DNA of 23,296 bases from Gloeophyllum trabeum ATCC 11539 (lineage: Eukaryota > Basidiomycota > Agaricomycetes > Gloeophyllales > Gloeophyllaceae), in contig NW_006920416.1 in NCBI RefSeq assembly GCF_000344685.1, forward strand, positions 1,833,876-1,857,171. Direction: 5' to 3'. The position numbers and the translations under genes were made by a program. How positions within the stretch are numbered: the stretch's first letter is position 1; each line of letters begins with the position of its first letter. The notes beneath the pieces are model-generated. The model ran no database searches. It saw only the letters and a program-made list of their open reading frames with translations, and was not told where the DNA came from. Shown here piece by piece: positions 1 to 10,656 of this stretch.

Positions 1-324
1 TCCCTCATGAGTCGTAGATCCATGCATGTATCGCCGAGTGGTCTACCGGGAAACATGTTGAAGAAGAATTCTCGGGCAGTGAATGGGCCGGTACGTACCG
101 TATACACAAGATGATGCTGGACCACGTCCGTGAGAAGGAACCGCTGTTCTTTCACGAGACGATGCACTATATCTACAAACAGGCGGAGTGAGTAATCATT
201 GGATCTGTAGCTCTGTATACTTATTTTGATGCTTGTTTGCAGCTCGTCTACTCGAAACGGATCGTCGGCTGAGTCCAAGCAGCCCAACGCCTTGGCGCTG
301 ATGGATCTCTCGGCGCTTGCATGA
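1..324 (+). CDS. 3' end of an unidentified gene (partial)
   Basis: The window opens near the end of a plus-strand gene. A probable acceptor (TAG at 15-17, which would otherwise be an in-frame stop) starts an exon at 18 that runs to 187. A 55-nt intron with donor GTGAGT occupies 188-242, and the final exon runs from 243 to the TGA at 322-324. The joined tail reads through motifs such as EWAGTYRIHKMMLDH and LFFHETMHYIYKQAD, then a polar Ser/Asn-rich end. I do not recognise the family. Without splicing the frame stops at 189-191, so the intron is well supported by the open frame on both sides. The rest of the gene lies outside the window. Confidence 0.6.
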
Positions 325-572
325 GGTTTATGGGATCAATGTTAATTACCGTACTGTAGTATACCTCAGAAATAGCATATAATGGTGTTATTATACTGCC
401 TGAATCATCCTGATTGTTTGAGTGACTGAACTGATAGAACATGAGGGTGAAATAATGGTCCATAATGCTTGCTAATTAGATTGGGGACAAACCTGAACGG
501 TATAATTGTACATGATGGGATAATGGATATAATATGCCATGATCATGGGACATTATATATGATCATGTATAA

Positions 573-848
573 TTCGCTACGGAGGGTTTTCCTGATGAAT
601 TCATAACGCTCCTGAACACGCAGGACACAAATTTACGTGCGTTCGACGACGATTTTCCCGTCTTTGGCTTCGCGCATGACCTGGGGACCGTGCAAGACTC
701 GGACTCCTAGGGTCCTGTTCTGTTGTCCTTCGGCCACGATCCCGCGATTGAGTACGTTGTTTCAGGCGGTGCCGTTCAGAACAGGACCCTGTATTTCTGG
801 AGCCAGTATGGCTTGGTCGAGGCAGCGGTATGTAGCGGACGGATGAAC
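573..848 (+). pseudogene. Glutaminase A (GtaA)-like fragment, broken
   Basis: One reading frame carries NTQDTNLRAFDDDFPVFGFAHDLG and, after an in-frame TAG at 708-710, SFGHDPAIEYVV and QNRTLYFWSQYGLVEAA (longer stretch seen, quoted in parts). These match the central part of secreted fungal glutaminase A proteins (DUF5127/DUF4965/DUF1793 family), where the order NTQDTNFRAI..FPVFAFAHDLG, then a GH.RDPA stretch, then a YFWS stretch is typical. Family members are roughly 700 residues; only about 90 are recognisable here, with no start, no signal peptide and no C-terminal catalytic half. The frame stays open to 984, but the residues after about 848 no longer look like the family. The stop cannot be removed by a normal-sized intron because no GT donor lies at a suitable distance. 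I read this as a decayed fragment left by duplication or recombination. Confidence 0.75.
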
Positions 849-1215
849 TCTTCGTCCACGGCTCACTCAGGCTCTGCCACCCCCACTAGTGAGAAGCAGT
901 CAAATGCCGCAGCTTCGCGTCTCGGGTGCATGGGCCTATGGGCTTTATACATTACTATCCTGTCCGGAGCAATGCTTGTTTACTAATGTTTCCTTATATC
1001 CGGTGGGTAACTATGTCGCATCATGGTTAAGGCCGTGGCGACCGTCGTATAAGGAGACCCTTGTGATGGAGATATCATATGAGAAGTTCAGGTAGTACCA
1101 TCGACGCAATGAACTATTCTCGGCCTGGTTTCAGGGGTTCATTCGTTGCATAGCGAGGAGGGATTATCATTCAATGGTGCTGGACACCTTACTGATACAT
1201 TGCATGTTTCCTCTG
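849..1215. other. Intergenic, no gene seen
   Basis: About 370 bases between the glutaminase fragment and the 3' end of the first P450. Open frames here are short and show no family motifs. It may hold further eroded glutaminase sequence, but I could not align any with confidence. Confidence 0.5.
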
Positions 1216-3534
1216 CTAATCGCGCGCGACCCTGGAGATTCGGAGGGGTAGCAGAGACCCTTGGTCCTCCTCCCCTACTACAACGGCGAACACCACTCCG
1301 TCTCCCTCCTTCCGTATCTGTTTCTTAGGATCGATACTATATTCGAACGTTCTAATAAGCTCAGCAAGGAAGGCCTGCATTTCGGCCATGCTAAGCGGAG
1401 TGTCATTCATAAATATGTGGACACTGGGTAAAGCGTAGAGCAACTCACGCGAATCGCCAGCCTATGCAGGAGCGCGTTCCGCTGGAGAAGTTCATCCTAG
1501 AGTACGACGGTTGGCTTAATGAGCGTGTTGCCGGATCTGACCACCTACAGATTGCCCACTACGCCTAGTGAAATCCTATTAGCCTTCTCAGAGTCGAACT
1601 CTTGCATCCATCGCTCAGGATTGAATTCATTGGCATCCTTTCCCCACAGCTCTGGGTCTCTATATGCGGAGTCAGTTAAAACCCACCCCGCGTGACGAGG
1701 GCGACTGGCCTGTTGTATACACCGATAGCGGCGGTAAGCCTAGTACCACGTGGCAAAAACAGTGAGGTTATAACTTCGCCGGTGGTGGATTGGATAGGTT
1801 TGGATAGAGGCAGCACCACATCCTTGACGGCAACCCTGTCTATCTGCCAGACCGCGGGGTGGTATCGCATTGATTCCTGTGATATCGGAGGATAACCATA
1901 GCACCCCTGGTTCGTCTGTGGAGCATGAGCACTGACCTTGATCACCGCCTGGAAATAAGGCATCTTCTCGAGATCGCCCAGGCTGAGATTTTCCTGACCT
2001 TCGGAGCGCACTCTTGCGTAAGCTTCGGTGACTTCATGTCGCAGCCGATTTTGGACATCGGGTCTCCGTGCTAGCTCCCAGAGAGTCCATGTAAGGGATG
2101 TGGAAGTAGTCTCGTGTCCCGCGAACAGGATGATGCTAATGAAATCAGTCTTCATACATCGCAGTACGGTGGGCGTGTGGGTACCTCATTTCCGCGTATA
2201 GTTCTTCCTCACTCAGACGTCTATTGGCGGCTTCAGACAGGTTGGCCTTGACTTGTAGGGGGTGAGCGTGAACGTCACAATGGCAGAATGTAACCGGTGG
2301 GGACCTACCTAGGAGACTCAGGACATCTTTGCCAGTGTGGCCTGCCTGGACCTGCTGAGCCTTCGCGTCAATCAATTTCTTGGCGACGCGATTCGTAACC
2401 GCCTTGGTCTCGCGCACGCGCACGAGACGCTTGGACTTGAGTCTCGCGAAGAGGAACGAGATAAAGGAAGGAGGCATGTATGATATGATGCCATCAAATA
2501 TGATTCTTGAGGCATGAGCGCGATCTCCTGAAGCGTCGGCACTGGAGGAGGCTGCCCCGTCAGTATAAGAGGCCTCGGTCGGAATTGAATCTTACATGAT
2601 GTTGTTATAAGCCTTTCCAAGCTCCGTCTCCACATCGTCGAGCGTGCCGAAGGTGTAGTCAAAGGCAGCTGCAGGGACTGCGGATTCATCATCTGTGTGT
2701 TGCGGTATAGCTAAAGATCGACGTACCTTCTCCAATTGCGTCCAAGGTGGCGCGGCTGAGCCACCGATTGATGTCTACGTTCGCGGACTTGGCATCCGGA
2801 GTACTGTTCAGGATTTTTTCCCATCGATCAGTAAGCTAAAGTATTCATGATTACTGCAGCGTCCGTGTACGGTGATGTCTCGGACATACGCGCTCGATGA
2901 CCGATTGGAAAATGGGGAAGAGGGCGCGAGCCTCGGGGCCGCCAAATGCGGGAAGCATTGCTTTCCTTTGCCGCTTGTGGACCTCACCTGCGTGCCGTTG
3001 CAGTCAATAGAGGCCCTTTCCAGGGTAGACGACTGACGGACCTTCCGACCACACCAGATCGGGCCCGTTGAAAATACGGAGAATCTCCCTTACATCCTCC
3101 GGCTTCTGGAACGAATATGCAGACGTGTTGAAAATGTACTGAAGAGCCTTCGGGTCGGAGATCAAGAGACGGTCCTGCTGGAGAACCGTATAGCGATATC
3201 ATCCACCGAATTGACTATCAGCGATGTTACCCTCAGGATATCTGCTTAACTCACGCCGAATGGACCCCTGAAGCGCACAACGTTGCCGTACGTGCGGCGC
3301 CAGTGGAGCTGTACTTCTCCCGTCGGTGTGAGTCCCAGCTGGCGCAAGTGCCCTGATAAGCTCGAGATCAGCATCTAGAGGCTAAGACTCTATCTGACAT
3401 GAACTCGATGGCGTACCTAGCAGCCATGAATCAGACGGAGGACCAGGAATGTGTGCAATCGAATTTCGCCTACGGCGCCAGAGAAAGGTTATGGTGCAGA
3501 TCGTCCCAAGCAGAGCCAGGTAAATCAGCATCAT
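1216..3534 (-). CDS. Cytochrome P450 monooxygenase (copy 1)
   Basis: Membrane-anchored microsomal P450 expected to use a P450 reductase to hydroxylate a small lipophilic substrate that is not predictable here. Thirteen exons can be joined in one frame to about 540 residues, the usual length. From the N-terminus: a hydrophobic anchor ([19 protein letters not shown]), a basic stop-transfer, the proline hinge [26 protein letters not shown] (helix C), the oxygen-binding I-helix AGHETTS at 2102-2122, the ExxR motif ESMR at 1865-1876, FNPERW, and the heme loop [14 protein letters not shown] at about 1449-1490 with its cysteine codon at 1466-1468. The start is the first of two tandem ATGs (3532-3534). 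One intron, 1660-1709, has an apparent GC donor. All 12 intron positions match those of the P450 at 6293-8575, so the two are close paralogs. I cannot assign a CYP family number. Confidence 0.93.
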
Positions 3535-4368
3535 AGAGGCAGTCGACGAAGGTACGAGGACTGAGGAACCTTACTATGCCGAGACTTATAAGGAGAAATC
3601 CTGCTACTGCGCGAGTATGGAAAGTTGGAGCTTGAAGAAGAGGATGGGAAACGCAGGTGTTCGGAGATAAGCAGGAGAAAAAAGGTTCGCTGCGCTTTCA
3701 GAGAAAGCTGGGTTCCTCGGCATCCGTGTATCTATTCAGAGTCCGGTTCAGCAGCCAATATCGTTCTCGTCATCCGGGGCGCTTCATCCCGGTTCACAGG
3801 CGGGCAGTCCCATGGACGCGGTACCACGATGAAGCTGGGCTTCTGGGAATCCATGCCCCCCCTATCAGGTCGAAAAACCAACGCAAGTCCCATTGTAGGG
3901 CCTGGCCTCATAGCTGCAGAATGAAAACATTGGACGAACTGCGTACGAGGATTACGTCGCGAGCATGCGATGGCCTGAGTACGTACCGTAAGAACTGGAT
4001 CCTTCGTGACGGCACATAGCTCTCCCTGATTGGCTGGAGCAATCCGGGGTCACCAGTTCGTTCCGTCGGAGTGCAAGCAAAGCTGCCTGAGAAAGCGAGA
4101 GCCTGTGGTACCCTGATTCCCGCTGGACTGTAAGCGTCATACGAGGCATCCGTGTATAGCTATAGAATCAAACCCGGGCATATGCATCGTAATATACAGC
4201 CAAAAGACCAGATTGCGACCATTCCAAGTCGAACATTGTTGGGCAACATACGTGGGAAAATTACTTGTTTGGTCCTCGCCATCGTCAATGTCACAGCCAC
4301 TCCTGGGCTTCTGGCTGTAGCGGTACTGCGACTCTCCTTGAGCTTACACCCTCCACGCACAACAAGTC
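3535..4368. promoter_or_regulatory. Divergent intergenic region, P450 copy 1 / CWC15
   Basis: This 834-bp stretch separates the start codons of the minus-strand P450 and plus-strand CWC15, so both promoters lie here. A TATA-like CTTATAAG at 3585-3592 sits about 50 bp upstream of the P450 start. Overlapping plus-strand open frames of 99 and 120 codons (3625-4019) have no recognisable motifs and were not accepted as genes. Confidence 0.45.
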
Positions 4369-5404
4369 ATGTCTACAGCACACAGGCCTACATGGGACCC
4401 TGCCCAGGCTCGCGATGTCAAGGGTGGCTCCCGGCAGTTCTCTGTGCGGGACATGGCTGCCCACACGAAGCTCAAGTTTCGGTCAGTTGACTCACTACCC
4501 GTGCTCTGACTCTCGCAGGATAGCTTACGCGTCTGCCATGACCTGCCAGACAGCCCGGACAGACATCTCAAGTAGAGGTGGCGAAACGTGACCTGCGGAT
4601 GGAGCTGCTAGCAGCGGAGGCGGAGGCTAAGAACAAGAAGCGCAAGGCAGAGGGCAAGCCACCACTGGCGCTTGAGAACGGCTCGGAGGCCCCCAAGGCT
4701 ATCACGGAGGCGGGCGAAGAGGACGAGGCTAACAAGCGTCGGAAGATCCTGCAGGAAGCGCTGGAGATGGACAAAGACGACGACGATGACGACGAGAGCG
4801 GCAGTGAGGGTGGCAAGAAGGAGAAGAATGCGAACGGTGAGGGTGCGGGCGAGGGCAGCGACGAGGAGTCGGATGAAGAAGAGGAAGAGGACGACACGGC
4901 GGAGCTGCTGCGAGAGCTGGAGAAGATCAAGCGGGAGCGCGCGGAGGAGAAGGCGCGTCAGGAGCGTGAACAGAACGCGAGCAAAGAGGCAGAGCGCGAG
5001 GCGCAGATTGCCTCGGGGAACCCGTTGCTCTCGCATCTTGCAGCTGCGCTGGGGCAGTCGCCGAATGGGCTCAATACGACTGCGCCGGGTACGTTCGCTG
5101 TGAAGAGGCGGTGGGATGACGGTTCGTATATACTCGTTTTCTCGTGGTTCCCGGTTATTCAGTACGCGTTCTTGTATAGACTTGATCTTCAAGAACCAGG
5201 CAGTGAATTCGAGGGACAAGGATGGCAGACAGGGTCAGTTCGTCAATGATCTCTTACGGACAGAATTCCACAAGTGCGTCGCCCCTTTTTCGTTGAACAA
5301 CGCCCTTGTCTCACATTTTACGCCAGAAAATTCATGGCAAAGTTCATTAAGGTACGTTTCTTGCCGTCTCTCATAGGTCTCATTCTTATGACTGTCCTTA
5401 GTAA
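4369..5404 (+). CDS. CWC15: Pre-mRNA splicing factor CWC15 (Cwf15)
   Basis: CWC15 is a small, largely disordered component of the Prp19-associated (NTC-related) part of the activated spliceosome in the nucleus. The N-terminus [12 protein letters not shown], then [23 protein letters not shown], a Lys-rich stretch, a long Asp/Glu tract (about residues 130-170), a charged coiled-coil, NPLL, RRWDDD, and the C-terminus [20 protein letters not shown] follow the family order throughout. Exons: 4369-4481, 4550-5121, 5180-5273, 5327-5351 and 5402-5404, giving 268 residues, which is the usual size. The last exon contributes only the stop codon TAA: the intron 5352-5401 (GTACGT...TTAG) ends directly before it. 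If it is retained the protein gains about 35 unrelated residues before a TAA. The gene lies between two divergent P450 paralogs, to which it has no obvious functional tie. Confidence 0.95.
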
Positions 5405-6292
5405 CATTCTCCGTCATACCTGTATTTTATGCATCACATCCCGTCCTATATCATAATAATTTCATATGCATTCTAGTCGTGTCTTTTGGTAGACGATGCA
5501 TGCCTCACCGGGGACGAGGTAGGGGAAATCATCGCTCAGGATCTATTGCCCTCGCTACGTCGTGGTTGCTATTGTTTCTTGTCGGAGGGGGCGTCTGCTT
5601 TCGCCGCCTACGAGAATTCGTGCTGCATTGAGATGCTCGTACGTCTGTCCGGGGAACAGGGGAAATCTCAAGACGGTAAGTATCATTCGGGTCTGCAGCT
5701 CTGCGGGTAAGCGCTAGGGGAAGCAGGTCACCGAGAACGGCGGCGCAAAGGAGAGTCAGTGATAGGTCTCTGTTCGGTGATTGATCTAATACTCGTTTTT
5801 CTTCTCTGCTAATTCAACTTTCAAGCGTCAAGGATGAGTGGATTGGACACGTCCCTGACATCTGCTTGCTGTCCGCTCGTGTGTGGTAACGGTCAACGTA
5901 GGGAGCATGAAATCTTCCTACGATCCGTGTCTATGAGAACGTTAACCGGATAGTTCTCGTGTAGGACCCATCGAAGTTCAAAACAATACTACGCACAGGT
6001 CGTCTCTTCCGGACACGGGTGCCCTCAAGGAAGACAAGAGAAAGTGCCGGTAAAGACGTGCTATTTACCAGCCCCGGGTGCTCGGCATTGGCCGAGACGC
6101 CACAGCCGAACGTCCGATACTTTCGCTCTTAACGAGTGTCGCAGCGGGCAAGCCCGCACTCATGCCTTCAACGGGACGAACACAATGCTGTCATAGTCCA
6201 GTATATTCGGTAGCGTACTGCTTGATGGAGGGTATATAAAGGTGGAAGTGGGATCCGGACTTGGACTGATCAGTTCACGATATTCACTCAAA
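5405..6292. other. Intergenic region with P450 copy 2 promoter
   Basis: About 890 bp between CWC15 and the second P450. It contains a short plus-strand ORF (5500-5631, 43 codons) with a hydrophobic run (SIALATSWLLLFLVGGG) and a longer open frame at 5486-5710. Neither has a recognisable family or a clear splice partner, so neither is called. The right end holds the P450 promoter. Confidence 0.4.
6231..6240 (+). promoter_or_regulatory. TATA box of P450 copy 2
   Basis: GGTATATAAA lies about 55 bp upstream of the ATG at 6293 on the same strand, the right distance for a fungal TATA element with a short 5' leader. Copy 1 has only a weaker TATA-like site at a similar distance. Confidence 0.65.
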
Positions 6293-8575
6293 ATGATCTC
6301 TATCGTTCAAGTGACGCTGCTTCTATCGCTTGTAGCCTGCGTATACGTCTATCGTAGACGCCACCGCATATCACTTTCAGATGTACCAGGCCCTAAGTCA
6401 GCGTCCTTATTGTTCGGTGAGATGTCTTGTCCTGCCCTGTTTTTGTGCAACGTTCTGATACTTCCATAAGGACACCTCCGTGAATTCTATCAACTCGGCG
6501 CAGGAAAAGCAGACCTAGAGTGGACGAAGACGTACGGTTCTATCGTCCGTTTCAAAGGGTCCTTTGGAGTGAGCTAGCATGTTTGACGTGCACTGTTGGC
6601 TTTATCTCGTTCACGTTGTCTTCCAGGTGGATCAGCTCATGATCTCAGACCCTAAGGCCTTGCAATACATTTTACACACATCAGCATATCAATTTCCAAA
6701 GAGTACCGGGGCTCGAAGGGCTGTCGGCCTTCTAGTCAATGGTCCGAGTATCATCTCCGTTGATGGTGTGCCCGAAGTTCGTTGCATTAAATCCTGCGTT
6801 CTGATGGCATGCACGGTTTAGGCGATGTACACAAAAGGCAGAGGAAAGTGATGCTCCCAGCTTTCGGAGCTCCTGAAGCGAAGGCACTCTACCCGGTATT
6901 CAAGTCCCATTCCGAAGAGGTAAGACCTCCCACAGATTCTGCGATTTATTGAATTTTATCTCTGATGAATGTAGCTTATGTCGCGATGGAGTGATTTGCT
7001 GAGCAGTGAGGGGGAGCCTCAGGAGGTTAATGTACCTTCATGGCTGAGCCGGGCGACATTGGACGCTATAGGAGAGGGTGCGCAATACCACCTCCACGTT
7101 AATCGTTTTTCTGAAGAAACAGTCCAGCCGCCTTCGACTATCAGTTCGGAGCGCTCGACAACAGCGAGACTGAGCTAGGTAAAGTATACAGAGACATTGT
7201 GTACGTAGACCCTACTCCTTATGGTCGACTGAGCGTGGTATCTGACTTGACTCACTTGATACAGCCCAGCACTCTTTGGCACCAATACCGATAAGCGGCT
7301 ACTTATGGACTCCCTGCTGGATTCTATCCCTGCTCGTTTCATTGTACACTTGTATAGGCGTCTACCTGGACGAAGGTTTGAGCGTATGCGGGAAACCTCC
7401 GAAGCCACGTACAAGATTGCAAGACAGCTCGTGGCGGAAAAATACGATGCCCTCCTATCGGGGAAAGGGAACAAGGATGTTATGAGCTTGTTGGGTACGT
7501 GTCAGACATACTGGGTTGGTTTACTTCCGTGACAACCCGTTTACAGTGAAGGCAAATGCGTCCGAGAATCCAGCGAAAAGGTTGACGGACGAGGAACTTT
7601 ATGCTCAAATGCGGTGCGTGGGGCGAGTCGAGAAAATTGAGTCCGAACTTACTGTCCTGCAGCGTTATTTTGTTCGCAGGGCATGAAACGACATCCAACT
7701 CGCTTGCTTGGGCGTTGTGGGAACTCGCCAAGCACCCAGAGATCCAGACGCGTCTCCGGAAAGAAATCAGAGAAACCGAAGCGCGCGTACGTGCTAGCGG
7801 TCAGGCTGAGCTGGACCTCAGCGATGTAGAGTCGATGCCTTACCTGCAAGCGGTCCTGAAGGTACGTTTACCAATTCGATGATGCTCAACGTTGCAAAAT
7901 CTTGAATCAAACTCAGGAAAGCATGCGTATCCACCCCGCTGTCGGTCGAATTATCAGGATAGCAGGCGGCGACAAAGTCATTCCCTTGTCAAGGCCTCTT
8001 CGGTTGAACTCGGGGAACGTCGTGAATGAACTCGCAGTACCGCATGGTACGAAGTTGGCGCTTTCGATATCCGCGTACAATAGGTACGAGCCCCAAGCCC
8101 TCATGCAAGGCCTTCATGCTGACTGTAGGAGCAGGGATCCGGATATCTGGGGTGATGACGCAGACAAATTCAATCCCGACCGATGGCTGTTGGAGCATCA
8201 GAAACACGACGATCACCATCTTGTTGGCGTCGTCGGTAATCTGTCAGTAAAGGATGGCATTGTCCGTCACGCTGTTGTTCACATTTCATCCACAGCATGA
8301 CCTTCTCGAGCGGTACTCGGGCTTGCATCGGCTGGCGCTTCGCGTATGTATCTGAATTCTAGCTTTCATCATCCCGCTGATACACTTATTTCCGCAGCAT
8401 GGTTGAGATGCAGACTTTCCTCGTGGATCTTGTCCGCAATTTCGAATTCAGTACTACTGGCAGAGACGATAAGATCCGTAGGCAAGGCTCAGGGCTCGTG
8501 TTTGCGGTCGTGGAGGGCGAGGAGAAGGATGGCGTGAAGCTACCGTTGCGCATTAGGGCCGCAGTTAGACATTGA
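6293..8575 (+). CDS. Cytochrome P450 monooxygenase (copy 2)
   Basis: Second microsomal P450, about 545 residues from 13 exons, all joinable in frame with canonical GT-AG introns. Visible in order: an N-terminal membrane anchor (ISIVQVTLLLSLVACVYVY), a basic patch, the hinge VPGPKSASLLFG, VHKRQRKVMLPAFG (helix C), the I-helix AGHETTS at 7676-7696, the ExxR motif ESMR at 7917-7928, FNPDRW, and the heme loop FSSGTRACIGWRFA at about 8303-8343 with its cysteine codon at 8334-8336. The C-terminal exon ends at TGA 8573-8575. All key residues are present, so the enzyme should be active; the substrate is unknown. It shares every intron position with the P450 at 1216-3534 but differs in many surface residues, for example the loop before helix C (GPSIISVDG here, GPDLVWSEG there), so the duplication is not recent. 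A clear TATA box lies upstream. Confidence 0.94.
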
Positions 8576-8778
8576 GTCGGGTGGGGCTTCATGTAGCATC
8601 AGTCTGGGAGATAATGTTCCTAGAAGAGTAGCCCGAGATGACTTGGTCGTATTATTACATATACTAACCGACTTATCGCACTGGTCTGTTTCGCTATGCA
8701 CGTCTCGTAACCCACCCATCGCATGCCATGGCACTTGAAGCCTGGTTATCAATCAAATGCCCTCGCTTCCCAACTACC

Positions 8779-10039
8779 TCAGGAGCCTTCCACGAACCGA
8801 AAGACCATAGATGCGGAATGATACCAGTCTATATGGGTCCATTCGACAACAAGCGCCCCCACCTTTGGATTACATGGCTGCTGGGGTGGATACATCCAAG
8901 TAGGGTCCGGTAGATCAAGTCCTGGGCGAATGTGCCACTTACTCTCGATTGACTCATTGTGATATTCAACCCACTGTTTGCAGCAAAAGCAGAGGTCGTC
9001 GCTGACGCCCACGATACGTTCGGTGGTAGCTTTGGCAAGGAGTATAAGTCGCAGCGCGGGATGGAGAAAGACCGTGACTCGGTCGTTCAATGGAGTGACC
9101 TTATCGTTTCCTGAAGTGAGCTCGAGCACGAAGTCGACTTCTGCCCTGTCGTTCTCCTGTTCCTGGGCGGATGATTGTTCAATGAATCCCCCCGTTGCTA
9201 ACGCATCGTAGATCGTAGGCTGAAGATCCAGCACTCGTGGGGCTGGAGGGACTGCGATGCCCGTGTCCCAGATATAGCTAATTGTTTCTTCCAGGGTAGG
9301 AATCAAGTTCGAAGTCCGAGCTGCCGCCCCGGCGTATCGACCGAGAGCCAATAGTGCAGACATCAGGCTAGCGGAGTGGTCAATGGTGGCGACAGACCTC
9401 GAATCTGCGGAGTTGAGTGAGGCGGCGGAAGAATCGCGATCGCCCCAAGACATCACAGAGGCAACACGTGCGGTATACTCGAGTCAACATCGTTCCCTCC
9501 ATGATATTCTCGGGCGTGATGGTGCCGACCAGTGAATGTATATCCTCACGCAGCGCGATGAAAAGTCGCTTCAGATAGTCAGCGGGGGAAAGGGATTCTC
9601 TTGCTTCAAATTGCTCCTGGACCCATTCAAGTCTCGGTATCTCCGTTTTGCAGTCTCCCCACATGTCAACCTCGCGTATGAATGACGCCTCTGCGAAGAA
9701 TTTGAGGTGCGTCTTTACGTCTCCGATCAATTTCTTGACCCGCTCCACGCCGGTGCAAATGGCTGTGTTGAAAAGGCTCTCCATGTGGGTGTTCTTGTCT
9801 TGAAATAGACGAAAGAGGTTATTGACCACCTGCCGTTCACTCTCCAAAGGCTCGGCTGCTGTTGCAAGGGTGAATCTCCACCCCTCCTCAGTTTTATCCA
9901 TCGTGATGGCCAATGAATGACCATTTTCTCCGGTACACGCCCAATGCGTCGTAAGGTTCTCGTGAGGTCGCAGCCGAGGTCTCGCGTCGACCTCGCTTCG
10001 GAAGGCCCGGTAGACCCCGACGTTACCTTGTTTCGGCAT
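8779..10039 (-). CDS. Hypothetical protein, possible OTT_1508-like deaminase fold
   Basis: Two long minus-strand open frames join through a 52-nt intron at 9405-9456 (donor GTGATG, branch CTCAAC, acceptor CCGCAG): exon 1 is 9457-10039 and exon 2 is 8779-9404, together 402 residues. The N-terminal half is helical and charged without a family I can name. The C-terminal half has VFLHPALRLILLAKAT followed by ERIVGVSDDLCFCCKQWVEY, resembling the H-x-E ... IGVSK..C..C layout of fungal OTT_1508-like nucleic acid deaminases. The expected glutamate is alanine here (HPA codons at 9055-9063), while the C-x2-C-like pair (codons at 8980-8991) is kept. If the assignment is right, this is a catalytically dead or diverged member. 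An alternative start at 10067 or 10064, with a 46-nt in-phase intron, would replace the first residues. Its 3' end converges on P450 copy 2, about 200 bp away. Confidence 0.55.
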
Positions 10040-10106
10040 TTCTGCCCAGAGATGTGTGCGCCATCATTTGAGATGTCAGCGCTGAGGTCAGAGCGGCGTC
10101 TTCTTG

Positions 10107-10656
10107 AGACTTAGCGAGGGATATCTGAGCAAGACCGCCCTGATACCGAGTTGACATCCTCTTTGGGCTTTACTGGGCATTAGCTCATAACCTCAGGTAG
10201 AGATGATACCTTGCGCTGCATATAAAGGCTGTACCTTGGACTACAGGATGACTTGAGGCCTCAAAGTATTTTAGGTATTAATAAGATTGATTAGAGTAAC
10301 CAGAACAGATGTAGTACTACGGCGTAAGGAGTGCTACACAAGTCCCCACTATCTGTTTGTGGGACTTAGAGAAATTCAAGGACAGGACGTGTCTGACGCG
10401 AACTGAATTCGAGCGGAGATTGAACTCGAGCGACTTCACCCGTGGTTCAAGTCGTTCCACTTCTTCAACTCCGTCTTTCACTCTCATTCTCGCTCCGATC
10501 TCCCGCTCCTTGTCGCTCACTCGCCCGTCCGCCGCACCACGAGACAGTGGACTGCCTGGGTGACAGAGCTCTGGCTGCGACGTCCGACATTCATTGCTAA
10601 CTGGTAAGTGATGACGAACTTTCCCCGACACGTCACTCACATTCATACAGGAACAC
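10107..10656 (+). repeat. 550-bp direct repeat, copy A (left of gap)
   Basis: This block is repeated base for base at 11165-11714 (offset 1058). Copy A ends exactly where the run of N begins and copy B starts exactly where it ends, the pattern of two contig ends that overlap but were scaffolded with a gap. It starts AGACTTAG and ends GGAACAC, without the TG...CA ends of an LTR. It contains a TATA-like TATAAAGG (10221-10228) and a strong intron (10604-10650). Confidence 0.9.

Noticed and set aside
3625..4019. Two overlapping plus ORFs of 99 and 120 codons
   Set aside because: No motif and no splice partner, and they lie in a region expected to be a divergent promoter.
4568..5219. Long antisense open frames over CWC15
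   Set aside because: They are shadows of the acidic low-complexity exon, giving Ser- and Leu-rich repeats with no family motif.
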